Positions 1 through 6,542 of a stretch of DNA of 12,352 nucleotides are shown one piece after another (the first letter of the stretch is position 1; every line of letters begins with the position of its first letter). Both the position numbers and the translations under genes were made by a program. The stretch spans positions 1 to 12,352 of the forward strand of contig CALLKB010000245.1 of assembly GCA_938008575.1 (NCBI GenBank), in the 5' to 3' direction. The notes beneath the pieces are model-generated. The model was not told the DNA's origin and did not search any database. It saw only the letters and a list, made by a program, of their open reading frames with translations. This stretch comes from an uncultured Cytophagaceae bacterium (GTDB taxonomy: Bacteria; Bacteroidota; Bacteroidia; Cytophagales; Spirosomataceae).

Positions 1-1
1 A

Positions 2-76
2 GGGAAAAGGTCGATTGTAAAAGACGGTTCATACAATGAAAAGTATAAGATAACAGTGCCCCAAAGAATAAACTGA
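2..76 (+). CDS. C-terminal end of an AbiEi-type antitoxin (5' end outside window)
   Basis: An open frame enters from the left edge and ends at TGA 74-76 after 24 codons. The end of the peptide reads YKITVPQRIN. Its stop overlaps the ATG of the next gene (TGATG at 74-78), which is the usual translational coupling of an AbiEi antitoxin with its AbiEii toxin. The identity rests mainly on this coupling to a clear AbiEii gene; the visible tail is too short for a domain call. By family knowledge, AbiEi proteins carry an N-terminal winged helix that represses their own operon and a C-terminal part that counteracts the toxin without direct binding (type IV antitoxin). The stretch seen here would belong to that C-terminal part. 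Confidence 0.5.
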   Translation, partial: GKRSIVKDGSYNEKYKITVPQRIN

Positions 77-988
77 TGGAGTTAATTTATATACGTCAAA
101 CGGAATTATTGCTCAGAGTATTACCATATATCAACGAAATGGGTGTTTTTGCACTCCATGGAGGAACTGCAATCAATCTATTTCATGATGAAATGCCAAG
201 ATTATCTGTAGATATTGATCTAACCTAATTTGCCCATTGAAAATCGGGAAAGTGATTTGAAGGAAATAAAGGCAAATTTGGAAAAAATTGCTTCTGAACT
301 TAAAAGAGTAGTTCCTGGTATTCAAGTGACTAATCCTAACCATGTGATGGGGGAGTTTAAGCTTTTCTGTAATTTGAAGGGCGTACAAATTAAAATGGAA
401 GTCAATACAATTAATCGTGGGGTTATTGGCGCTGTTGAGACTCGAAGCTTATGTGCTAGGGCACAGGAAAGGTTTGACCAGTTCTTTGAAATGAAAACGG
501 TCCCCAAGAATCAACTTTTTGGAGGAAAAATTATTGCAGCGTTAGATCGTCAACATCCAAGAGATATATTTGATACCATGAGGCTTTTGGATAAAGAGCC
601 TCTCGATGAAGAAATGATCAAGGGCTTTTTATTTTGTTTGTTGTCATCAAGTAAACCCATGCATGAGATTTTAGCACCTGTGTTCAAAGACCAGCAAAGT
701 GCTATGAATACTCAGTTTCATGGAATGACAGATGTGGATTTTACTTATGGCGTTTATGAGCATCAAAGAAAAAGATTACTGGAAGCTATATTAAAGTCAC
801 TAAATAGGCAGCACTTAAATTTTTTGAGGTCGGTAGCCACGAATAAGCCGGATTGGATATATGGAGATTGGAGCAATTATCCGGGGATTAGTTGGAAACT
901 TAAAAACTTGGTCGAACTAGAAAAGAACAATAAGTCCAAGTTTCATGAGCAATTAGAAGCTTTATCAAGAATCAACTTACAAGCTTAA
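76..988 (+). pseudogene. AbiEii-family nucleotidyltransferase toxin, broken by a +1 frameshift
   Basis: From ATG 76 the frame gives MELIYIRQTELL, then the nucleotidyltransferase signature GGTAINLF (residues 29-36) and RLSVDIDLT with the DxD metal-binding pair (D46, D48). It stops at TAA 226-228. The adjacent frame continues without loss as LPIENRESD and carries the remaining family motifs: KMEVN (about 106-110) and LFGGKIIAAL followed by RDIFD (about 148-167). Removing one A from 227-228 restores DIDLTYLPIE and a protein of 303 residues, a normal AbiEii length. By family knowledge, intact AbiEii enzymes transfer nucleotides, in the best-studied relatives to tRNA acceptor ends, and so stop growth. 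Here the active-site fragment is separated from the rest, so the toxin is probably dead unless the extra base is a sequencing error. The downstream fragment could only start at TTG 230. Confidence 0.85.
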
Positions 989-1318
989 TGAATGATAATT
1001 TTTGTGTGAAATATCATGCATTGGACTTGTATTTATTGTTTAATGAATGAAATTTAATGCAAAACTTGCTTAAATGTATAGATTCCAGCCTTCGATGATT
1101 TATAGGCTAACTATAATTCATGGGCATACAATCTCGCTTAGGGGCATTTGTCTCTTGATGCGTAATCGGAAAATTTGTGATACGGTAATTTGGGGCTTTA
1201 TCCCATCCGAAATTCACATTTCCCCACTTGGCACCTGATTTTGTCATTTCACTCCTTGCAATTTCTTGATTTATCAATAGCTTTACGCTCGAATTGAATC
1301 GTCGCGCGTCGCTTGCTC
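989..1318. other. 330-bp gap without a convincing gene
   Basis: This AT-rich spacer lies between the broken toxin and the glycosyltransferase. It contains a weak ATGATA/TATCAT inverted repeat (992-997 and 1012-1017) with no T-tract, a short TTGAT/ATCAA palindrome at about 1267-1278, and the small minus-strand frame listed separately. I found no exact TAnnTTTG promoter box for the glycosyltransferase, and no tRNA or insertion sequence. Confidence 0.5.
1107..1247 (-). CDS. possible 46-residue small protein, or gene remnant
   Basis: On the minus strand an ATG (1247-1245) follows an AGGAG motif (1256-1252) at a 4-nt spacing and opens 46 codons ending at TAG 1109-1107. The peptide begins MTKSGAKWGNVNFGWDK and is rich in aromatic and polar residues, with no membrane segment. 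The same frame stays open upstream to about 1317, so it could also be the C-terminal remnant of a longer lost gene. I do not recognise it. Bacteroidota seldom rely on Shine-Dalgarno sites, so the AGGAG is weak support. Confidence 0.2.
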   Translation of the reverse strand: MTKSGAKWGNVNFGWDKAPNYRITNFPITHQETNAPKRDCMPMNYS

Positions 1319-2239
1319 ATGGAAAAATCGTTTTGCATCATCCTTCCCTGCTTTAATGAAAGTGGCGTCATCGCCCAGCTCCTCAGGGATATCGAAGCCA
1401 AAACCGTCCAAAGCTCCTACGCTTTCCGCATCATCCTCGTCGATGACGGATCCACCGACGACACCGTGGCCATCGCCAAAGCTTTTCAATTCCAATCCCC
1501 GCTGTACGAATTAAAAATCATCCAACTGCGCCACAATTCCGGCCACCAAGAAGCGATTCGCCACGGCCTACATTATGCGCACAGCCTGCAAACGAATGCC
1601 GCGGGTTACATTGTGATGGATTCAGACGGCGAAGATGATCCCGCCGCGATTTTGAACTTCATTCAAGGCGCCGGAACAAGTGACATCATGCTGGTGAATC
1701 GGGGGAGCCGACAAGAAAGTTTCCGCTTCAAAGTGGGTTATTTCTTCTACCGCATTATTTTTCAGATCATTACCGGCCGCAACATTTCCCATGGGAATTT
1801 CTCCATGATTAGCGATCGCGTTTTGGCAAAAATCGTTCACCAACCTTTTATCCACTATGGCAGCTTTTTGACCAAACAAAAAATGGGTATTTCCTATTTT
1901 ACCTTTGACCGCGCCGCCCGCATCGATAATAACCCCAAAATGAATTTTCAAAGCCTCGTCTTTCACGGGCTTTATTCCATGATCGAGTATTCCGAAGAGA
2001 TTCTTTACTCCCTCATGAAACTGTTTGTGCTGTTTATCTTCGCACTCTTTGGCGTGGCTTGTTATGTGATCTATTCCAAATACATCGCTTTCACCGCCAT
2101 CTCCGGCTGGACTTCAGGCGTCGCCGGAAGTTTGTTCATCTCGCTCCTCGTGATCGTGTCCACCGTGATCCTCGGATTGATTCTCCTATCCATCAAAAAA
2201 ATCATGCTGCAAACGTCGAAGAATTACGACGAGGTGTAA
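1319..2239 (+). CDS. membrane-anchored family 2 glycosyltransferase (DPM1/GtrB-like)
   Basis: The protein is 306 residues from ATG 1319; an in-frame TTG six bases upstream is a less likely start. The GT-A fold is clear: FCIILPCFNESG (5-16), ILVDDGSTDDT (39-49) for nucleotide-sugar binding, the HNSGHQEAIRHG stretch (72-83), and the metal-binding DxD as MDSDGEDD (100-107). RGSRQESFRFK (128-138) and HGNFSMI (158-164) follow, as in polyprenyl-phosphate mannosyl/glucosyl transferases. Two C-terminal membrane segments (about 233-252 and 271-292) anchor it in the inner membrane. By family knowledge such enzymes move a sugar from a nucleotide donor to a lipid carrier or growing envelope glycan; donor and acceptor cannot be read from the sequence. 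It stands alone, with a terminator behind it. Its GC content is higher than that of the flanking toxin-antitoxin genes and similar to the GT39 gene further right, so it may be resident DNA flanked by acquired modules. Confidence 0.88.
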   Translation: MEKSFCIILPCFNESGVIAQLLRDIEAKTVQSSYAFRIILVDDGSTDDTVAIAKAFQFQSPLYELKIIQLRHNSGHQEAIRHGLHYAHSLQTNAAGYIVMDSDGEDDPAAILNFIQGAGTSDIMLVNRGSRQESFRFKVGYFFYRIIFQIITGRNISHGNFSMISDRVLAKIVHQPFIHYGSFLTKQKMGISYFTFDRAARIDNNPKMNFQSLVFHGLYSMIEYSEEILYSLMKLFVLFIFALFGVACYVIYSKYIAFTAISGWTSGVAGSLFISLLVIVSTVILGLILLSIKKIMLQTSKNYDEV

Positions 2240-2273
2240 ATAGCATTTTATCAGTTTTATTTACTTTTCTTTC

Positions 2274-2308
2274 AAAGATGTTTCCCAACTTGTGGAAACA
2301 TTTTTTTT
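2274..2308 (+). terminator. intrinsic terminator after the GT2 gene
   Basis: ATGTTTCC (2278-2285) pairs perfectly with GGAAACAT (2294-2301) across an 8-nt loop, and the stem extends outward by a G-T and three A-T pairs into the T-tract at 2301-2308. Hairpin plus eight T residues, 34 nt after the stop codon, is a textbook intrinsic terminator. Confidence 0.85.
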
Positions 2309-2331
2309 GTATACTGAATCTTTTTAATGTG

Positions 2332-2385
2332 TCATATAAATGTCAATTTTAATTATATTTGTTTATTATATGACTCATTATATGA
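2332..2385 (+). promoter_or_regulatory. promoter and repeated-octamer operator of the XRE gene
   Basis: An exact Bacteroidota -7 box, TATATTTG (TAnnTTTG), lies at 2354-2361, placing the transcript start near 2366-2370. The octamer TTATATGA occurs at 2366-2373 and 2378-2385, and once inverted as TCATATAA at 2332-2339. These sites bracket the -7 box and the start codon. An odd-centred palindrome ATGACTCAT (2370-2378) sits between the two direct copies. The arrangement suits autorepression by the HipB-like product, as is common for antitoxin regulators. Binding is an inference. Confidence 0.6.
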
Positions 2386-2693
2386 AAAATGCACCTTTGC
2401 TTTTGCCGAAACTTACACAAATTATCCAGGTGATGGGTGAAAATATTCAATTTGCTCGTTTACGTCGCAAAATGTCGGCGAGCCAGTTGGCAGAACGCGC
2501 GGGCATCAGTCGGAAAACGTTATACAACATTGAACATGGCGTTGCCACCGTCGCGATGGGGCACTATTTGCAAGTTTTGTTTGTCTTGGGGTTTGAGAAG
2601 GATTTATTGGAAGTTGCAGCTAATGACTTGCTGGGACGAAAATTGCAAGATGCGGGTATTAAATTGATGAAACGTGCACCTAAAATAAAATGA
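2382..2693 (+). CDS. HipB-like XRE-family helix-turn-helix regulator (orphan antitoxin)
   Basis: The product is 103 residues from ATG 2382 (MKNAPLLLPKL). In-frame ATGs at 2370 and 2340 exist, but 2340 lies upstream of the predicted transcript start. A Cro/CI-type helix-turn-helix runs through FARLRRKMSASQLAERAG and then ISRKTLYNIEHG. The tail, ending LGRKLQDAGIKLMKRAPK, resembles the antitoxin-like regulators that in Bacteroidota normally precede a HipA kinase toxin. No hipA follows: downstream is a 259-bp gap and then an unrelated abiE operon. The only possible trace is a 20-codon frame at 2697-2759 beginning MKGVNGIIYVSVN, too short to assign. It is likely an autoregulating DNA-binding protein that has lost its toxin, or one that acts in trans. 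The central part of the gene is GC-rich (35 of 60 bases at 2461-2520), unlike the flanking abiE operon. Confidence 0.8.
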   Translation: MKNAPLLLPKLTQIIQVMGENIQFARLRRKMSASQLAERAGISRKTLYNIEHGVATVAMGHYLQVLFVLGFEKDLLEVAANDLLGRKLQDAGIKLMKRAPKIK

Positions 2694-2882
2694 TATGAAG
2701 GGGGTAAATGGAATAATTTACGTTTCTGTAAATAGGGTCTTTTTCATAGACAATTGAAAATTAAAGGTTTTATCCTCAATTCTAAACAGTCTTAATGGTG
2801 CTTACACTTTTACTACAGTGGATCTCAGGGGTAATTCTTTGTAAGAACTACAAGCCAAGAATTTCCGAAAAAATTGATAAAA
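2694..2882. other. spacer between XRE gene and abiE operon
   Basis: There is no supported gene here. It contains a modest hairpin, ATTTAC (2716-2721) with GTAAAT (2728-2733), followed by AGGGTCTTTTTC, which could be a weak terminator of the XRE gene. It also holds a 20-codon frame at 2697-2759 that might be a decayed hipA start, and an isolated TTTCCGAAA at 2862-2870 that repeats the core of the operator further downstream. Confidence 0.45.
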
Positions 2883-2901
2883 TTTTACAAATTTTGTAAA
2901 A
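2883..2901. repeat. inverted repeat 1 upstream of the abiE operon
   Basis: TTTTACAA (2883-2890) and TTGTAAAA (2894-2901) form a perfect 8-bp inverted repeat around a 3-nt spacer. Its centre lies about 31 bp, near three helical turns, from the centre of the second inverted repeat. A paired arrangement is what an AbiEi repressor would be expected to use. On RNA it could also be a hairpin, but the run after it is A rather than T. Confidence 0.65.
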
Positions 2902-2912
2902 AAATAATAGTT

Positions 2913-2933
2913 AATTCGGAAAATATCCGAATT
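2913..2933. promoter_or_regulatory. inverted repeat 2: probable AbiEi operator
   Basis: AATTCGGA (2913-2920) and TCCGAATT (2926-2933) are perfect 8-bp arms around AAATA. The repeat occupies the spacer just upstream of the -7 box, so a bound repressor would block RNA polymerase. A further TCCGAA half-site is at 2864-2869. The role as operator is inferred from position and from known AbiEi autorepression through paired inverted repeats. Confidence 0.65.
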
Positions 2934-2940
2934 GTGTTTA

Positions 2941-2948
2941 TATATTTG
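2941..2948 (+). promoter_or_regulatory. -7 promoter box of the abiE operon (near-leaderless)
   Basis: TATATTTG matches the Bacteroidota -7 consensus TAnnTTTG exactly and ends 5 nt before ATG 2953. Transcription should therefore start at or within a few bases of the start codon, giving a leaderless or nearly leaderless mRNA. No clear TTG -33 element is seen; TTCGG at 2915-2919 lies at about the right distance, inside the operator. Confidence 0.6.
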
Positions 2949-2952
2949 ACAC

Positions 2953-3591
2953 ATGAATATAATTAGGGAATTGTCTTCGTATAGCGATCAACCGATAAGT
3001 ACACAAGTTCTTCTCGGCTTGCTAAAAGGGTATAACCGACCCTATGACAAGATAATGGAGTTGCTTAAGCAAGGTGTTATTTATCAATTAAGAAGAGGGC
3101 TTTATGTCACGAGTTCTTTGGTCAGTACAAACACTCCTGAACCTTTTCTGATAGCCAATCATTTATATGGCCCAAGCTATGTATCACTTGATTCAGCCTT
3201 GTTTCATTGGGGATTAATTCCTGAGCGGGTTTTTGAGATTTGTAGCATGACCCCAAAAATTTCCAAGCGATATACGTCGCAACAAGTTGTTTATAGTTTC
3301 ACTCACTTGCCTTTGGCCTATTATCCTTTGGGAATAAAATCCTTATCGATACATGAAAAGCAGACCGTGTTAATTGCGGGCCCAGAAAAAGCACTTTGTG
3401 ATAAAGTGATTACAACGGCAGGAGTCAATTTGCGCAGTAAGCAACAAGCACTTGCTTTTTTGGTGGAAGATTTGCGAATTGAAAAGGATCAACTTCGTGA
3501 GTTCGATTTACGGGCCATGATAACCTGGTTGCCCGTATGTCCTAAAAGTCGTAGTATTAAATTAATCATTGAAGCAATAGCAGGATTATGA
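2953..3591 (+). CDS. abiEi: AbiEi-family type IV antitoxin / autorepressor
   Basis: This is a 212-residue protein from ATG 2953, the only start compatible with the promoter 5 nt upstream. An N-terminal winged helix spans about residues 14-55, with PISTQVLLGLL then MELLKQGVIYQLRRGLYV. The AbiEi core follows: EPFLIANHLYGPSYVSLDSA and ALFHWGLIPERVFEI, then a basic ISKRYTSQQ stretch. By family knowledge AbiEi both represses its operon by binding inverted repeats and neutralises AbiEii without forming a stable complex. Its stop overlaps the toxin start by four bases (ATGA at 3588-3591), which couples translation. Length and motifs are complete. Codon use is AT-rich, in contrast to the glycosyltransferases on either side, which suggests acquisition as a module. 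Confidence 0.9.
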   Translation: MNIIRELSSYSDQPISTQVLLGLLKGYNRPYDKIMELLKQGVIYQLRRGLYVTSSLVSTNTPEPFLIANHLYGPSYVSLDSALFHWGLIPERVFEICSMTPKISKRYTSQQVVYSFTHLPLAYYPLGIKSLSIHEKQTVLIAGPEKALCDKVITTAGVNLRSKQQALAFLVEDLRIEKDQLREFDLRAMITWLPVCPKSRSIKLIIEAIAGL

Positions 3592-4442
3592 TAAAGGATT
3601 GGATTGATTCATATAAGCCAAAAAATATTCAAGAAACAGAACAAGCTTTGCGAGAAATCATGCAAGAAATCACACTTGCTGGTCTATACAGGGCAAGTTT
3701 TTATAAACATGCTGCCTTCTACGGAGGAACGGCTCTGCGAATATTTCATGGGCTAAATCGATTTTCGGAGGATTTGGATTTTTCTCTTTTGGAAAAGAAT
3801 CCTGATTTTGAATTTGAGCCTTTTTTCCCCTATGTGCTTGAAGAATTTAATGCAATGGGTATGCAAGTTTCATTAAATCAGAAAACGAAGTTAAATATAT
3901 CGAATATTGATTCTGCATTTTTAAAGTCTGAAACGTGCTGGAGCGAGTTAATATTTGAAAGTACGATACCTCAAATTAAGCTTACTGTAAAGCCTAGCAT
4001 AAAAATTAAAATTGAGATAGACACAAATCCGCCGCTTCATTTTAACACAGAGCATCTATTACTTACTAAACCTTTTTCCTTCTATGTGAATTGTCTTACC
4101 TTGCCAAATTTGTTTGCCGGGAAAATGCATGCGATGCTTTTTCGTAAATGGAAAAATAGAGTTAAGGGAAGAGATTGGTATGATATGGAATGGTATATCA
4201 GAAATGGAGTCAAGTTGAACTTAAGTCATTTTTGCCAAAGAGCCATTGAAAGTGGCGATTGGTCTCAGGAATCAATTACTAAGAACCAATTATTGGAATT
4301 GTTAGTCATGAAAATCGATTCAACTAAAATTGAAAATGTGAAAGAAGATGTGATTCGTTTTGTCCAAAATCCAGAAGAATTAACGATTTGGTCTAAAGAA
4401 TATTTCAACAAACTTATCGTAAATCTTGAAGTTGAAGAATAA
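3588..4442 (+). CDS. abiEii: AbiEii-family nucleotidyltransferase toxin, intact
   Basis: The 284-residue protein carries all four family motifs. Motif I is FYGGTALRIFHG (44-55) with the catalytic pair in EDLDFS (61-66; D62, D64). Motif II is KIEID (141-145), motif III LFAGKMHAMLFRKW (175-188), and motif IV GRDWYDMEWY (194-203). By family knowledge the enzyme is a cytoplasmic nucleotidyltransferase. Related MenT toxins add nucleotides to tRNA 3' ends and stop translation, and AbiEii is bacteriostatic and can mediate abortive phage defence. It belongs to a different subgroup from the broken toxin at 76-988, which has GGTAIN, DIDLTY and RDIFD variants. The ATGA overlap with abiEi fixes the start. 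A hairpin begins at the base after the stop. Confidence 0.92.
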   Translation: MIKDWIDSYKPKNIQETEQALREIMQEITLAGLYRASFYKHAAFYGGTALRIFHGLNRFSEDLDFSLLEKNPDFEFEPFFPYVLEEFNAMGMQVSLNQKTKLNISNIDSAFLKSETCWSELIFESTIPQIKLTVKPSIKIKIEIDTNPPLHFNTEHLLLTKPFSFYVNCLTLPNLFAGKMHAMLFRKWKNRVKGRDWYDMEWYIRNGVKLNLSHFCQRAIESGDWSQESITKNQLLELLVMKIDSTKIENVKEDVIRFVQNPEELTIWSKEYFNKLIVNLEVEE

Positions 4443-4470
4443 TGTTTATTTGATTTTTTGCAAATAAACA
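4443..4470. terminator. 10-bp perfect hairpin between convergent genes, possible bidirectional terminator
   Basis: TGTTTATTTG (4443-4452) and CAAATAAACA (4461-4470) pair perfectly around an 8-nt T-rich loop. The hairpin starts one base after the abiEii stop and lies 19 bp from the end of the convergent GT39 gene. The stem is AT-rich and no T-tract follows on either strand, so termination efficiency is uncertain. Confidence 0.5.
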
Positions 4471-4489
4471 AGCATGATTCGGCCGGTTT

Positions 4490-6541
4490 CTATGGCACCT
4501 GCACTGCTTTCGGAAACTCAATGAAATACATCGGCCCAATGGCCTCTACGTGATACGGCCCCCAGCTTGGTCCCAAACTCGGGAGATCACTAATCACACA
4601 TTCCACCCACTCCGTTCGTGCATTGCGTGTATGCGCTAAGCTTGGATCTGCATGTACATCAATCAAATGCTTTCCAGGCATCATCGCCCACCAAGGATAT
4701 TCCATGCCGTCATAGCTCCAAGCCATCCCAATGCGCGTATAGCCTTTGGCCTGAATCCTTTTGCGTATTTCCGCATAAGGTCCGCGATTCACTAATTTGT
4801 TCTGAAAATAATTGGCCTCGCGCGTTAATTGCCATGCCGCCGGACGTGCCTGCAATTGAACAGAATCCAACAGGATGTCCACAATCCGTGCACGCTGCGA
4901 CTCGGATAAATCGGCTTTAATGCGGTATTGGTCTCCCTGCTTTTCGTAATAAGTAGTTAACTCTTGGTACCAAGGGCTTCTCAGAATTTTCTGCCAATCG
5001 GTTTTCGAGAGCTGCTGCTGTGGTACATGTTGCCAACGGCGAATCAGGTTCTCCGCCACCAGGATCGGTTTTGACTTGTTGATGAACAGCCAGGGCCAAG
5101 GTAATATAAATAAGATAATGAGGTATTTCGCTTTGGCGCGAGGAATGAATTTTCCTAGGATATAGCCGATGCTGATGGCTTGAATTCCATAGAGGCCTAC
5201 GAGTAAGCGGGCCAACATCGGATTATAGCGGATAAAACTGCAAAATAGCACAAAACCAAGTAGCGAAATGCCTAGCAAAAAGCCTACATGGGGAATGTTT
5301 TTTCGGTACTTGATTCCGTAAGCTATGGCCAGTAGGAACAGCAAACTACCTACTATATTGCCCGCCGTATCTTCCGTGTAGCCAAACATCGAGTTGAACA
5401 CATAAGCATCATAGGTTCCCTCCACCGGATTATCTGGCAAACCCCAAACAGCGTGTAATTGATGCACGGCAGCGTTCACAGCCCGGTTCCATGGCCCCAA
5501 GGGTAAAGCCCAGTCGGTGGCCCAAGTGCGCAGCGTATTGGAATAAGTAATCGCAGGGCTTAATTTCCCATTCGTCACGGCGATGTGCATGGGACTATCG
5601 GGTTTTGGCCCTAATACATGTCCGAAGGTTTGTTGATTGCGCCATAAAAAAGGTCCCAAAACCAGCAGGGCAATAGGGAGGCTAATCAGAATTTTGGGCA
5701 CGATATTTTTGCGCAGATAGCTTAGGTGAAAAAGTAATAAGGGTAGGACAAATAACAGGCTGGTAAATTTGACCAAAGCTCCTAAACTGATTGCCAATGC
5801 GAGCCAAAGCGTATTGTTTTTGTTCTTATGCTCCAGCAGGAAATAAAAACTCGCCAAGACAAAAAAGCCAGCGATTAGGTCATTCTGTGTCGTCGTCGAC
5901 TGAAAAATCACCATTGGATTCAACAAGTACACCAGGATCCCTAATCCTTGCTGGATGCGATGTCCTCCCATGTGGCCGATGATTCGCACAATCAAAAGCA
6001 AATTGATGACGAGCGCTGCCCATTGGAAACTGTTTGCCCACAGGTCGCTGCCTTGCAAGAGATAGCTATGTAAAATAAGGTATTCCGCGAGGGGAGAGGA
6101 GAAGAGTTGGCGCGCGATCCCCGTCGGGTAAAAGTCTACGTTCCCGTTTTGGGCCCAATGCGCCACACGCGCCATGTGGTAAGACATGGAATCGTAATTG
6201 TTGGGCGGGAAATAAAGTGCCTCAGCGAGCAGAATACCCAGCAAAACCAACATGCCTACACTCAGTTTTGGTAGCTTGGGAAGTGGAGGAAATTGGGTTT
6301 GTTGGTATGTCGTCCAAGCCCTCCTGCCCATCAATAGGCAAGCCAGACCGTAGGCAATCCAAAGGTTTTGGGCATTAAGCGCATTAAACAGCGATAGGAT
6401 TTCGGTACAGAGATAAACTGCTGTACTGAAAGCTAGGCATGCTTTGATGAAAGCATCGAAAACGATTGTCCAATGGCTGATGTTTCCTTTGGGAATCCAA
6501 AGGGAAATGCTGAGCAGAAAACCAAGGATGAATAAGATCAC
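4490..6541 (-). CDS. polytopic membrane glycosyltransferase, GT39/ArnT-like
   Basis: This 683-residue protein has a GT-C architecture. Hydrophobic segments are dense from the N-terminus to about residue 490, with a soluble C-terminal domain of roughly 190 residues. Between early membrane segments lies the acidic signature loop PPNNYDSMSYHMARVAHW (112-129), followed by FYPTGIARQ. Family 39 enzymes place their catalytic Asp in this position (here D117). By family knowledge these enzymes use a polyprenyl-phosphate sugar at the outer face of the inner membrane; acceptor and sugar are unknown here. The start is GTG 6541-6539, one base after the glmS stop, implying translational coupling to glmS. 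No ATG is available until well inside the protein. The composition is near 50 % GC, matching the 3' half of glmS. It converges on the abiE operon across the hairpin at 4443-4470. Confidence 0.8.
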   Translation of the reverse strand: MILFILGFLLSISLWIPKGNISHWTIVFDAFIKACLAFSTAVYLCTEILSLFNALNAQNLWIAYGLACLLMGRRAWTTYQQTQFPPLPKLPKLSVGMLVLLGILLAEALYFPPNNYDSMSYHMARVAHWAQNGNVDFYPTGIARQLFSSPLAEYLILHSYLLQGSDLWANSFQWAALVINLLLIVRIIGHMGGHRIQQGLGILVYLLNPMVIFQSTTTQNDLIAGFFVLASFYFLLEHKNKNNTLWLALAISLGALVKFTSLLFVLPLLLFHLSYLRKNIVPKILISLPIALLVLGPFLWRNQQTFGHVLGPKPDSPMHIAVTNGKLSPAITYSNTLRTWATDWALPLGPWNRAVNAAVHQLHAVWGLPDNPVEGTYDAYVFNSMFGYTEDTAGNIVGSLLFLLAIAYGIKYRKNIPHVGFLLGISLLGFVLFCSFIRYNPMLARLLVGLYGIQAISIGYILGKFIPRAKAKYLIILFILPWPWLFINKSKPILVAENLIRRWQHVPQQQLSKTDWQKILRSPWYQELTTYYEKQGDQYRIKADLSESQRARIVDILLDSVQLQARPAAWQLTREANYFQNKLVNRGPYAEIRKRIQAKGYTRIGMAWSYDGMEYPWWAMMPGKHLIDVHADPSLAHTRNARTEWVECVISDLPSLGPSWGPYHVEAIGPMYFIEFPKAVQVP

Positions 6542-6542
6542 G

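Noticed and set aside
226..232. Programmed +1 frameshift for the first AbiEii gene
   Set aside because: The site ACC TAA TTT has no slippery run or known shift signal, and removing one A gives the family consensus DIDLTY exactly, so a simple base insertion is more likely.
992..1017. Terminator after the broken toxin gene
   Set aside because: ATGATA/TATCAT is only a 6-bp AT-rich stem with a long loop and no T-tract.
1622..1966. 114-codon minus-strand frame inside the GT2 gene
   Set aside because: It lies wholly opposite a well-supported glycosyltransferase with all motifs and shows no recognisable domain; it is a shadow frame.
2059..2352. 97-codon forward frame overlapping the GT2 end and its terminator
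   Set aside because: The peptide is His/Arg-rich with no family resemblance and runs through the intrinsic terminator.
2697..2759. Start of a hipA toxin gene after the XRE regulator
   Set aside because: Only 20 codons before TGA, with weak resemblance to HipA N-termini; mentioned as a possible trace only.
4443..4470. Single CRISPR-like repeat or insertion-sequence end
   Set aside because: The palindrome occurs once, with no second copy, target duplication or transposase; a terminator-type hairpin between convergent genes fits better.
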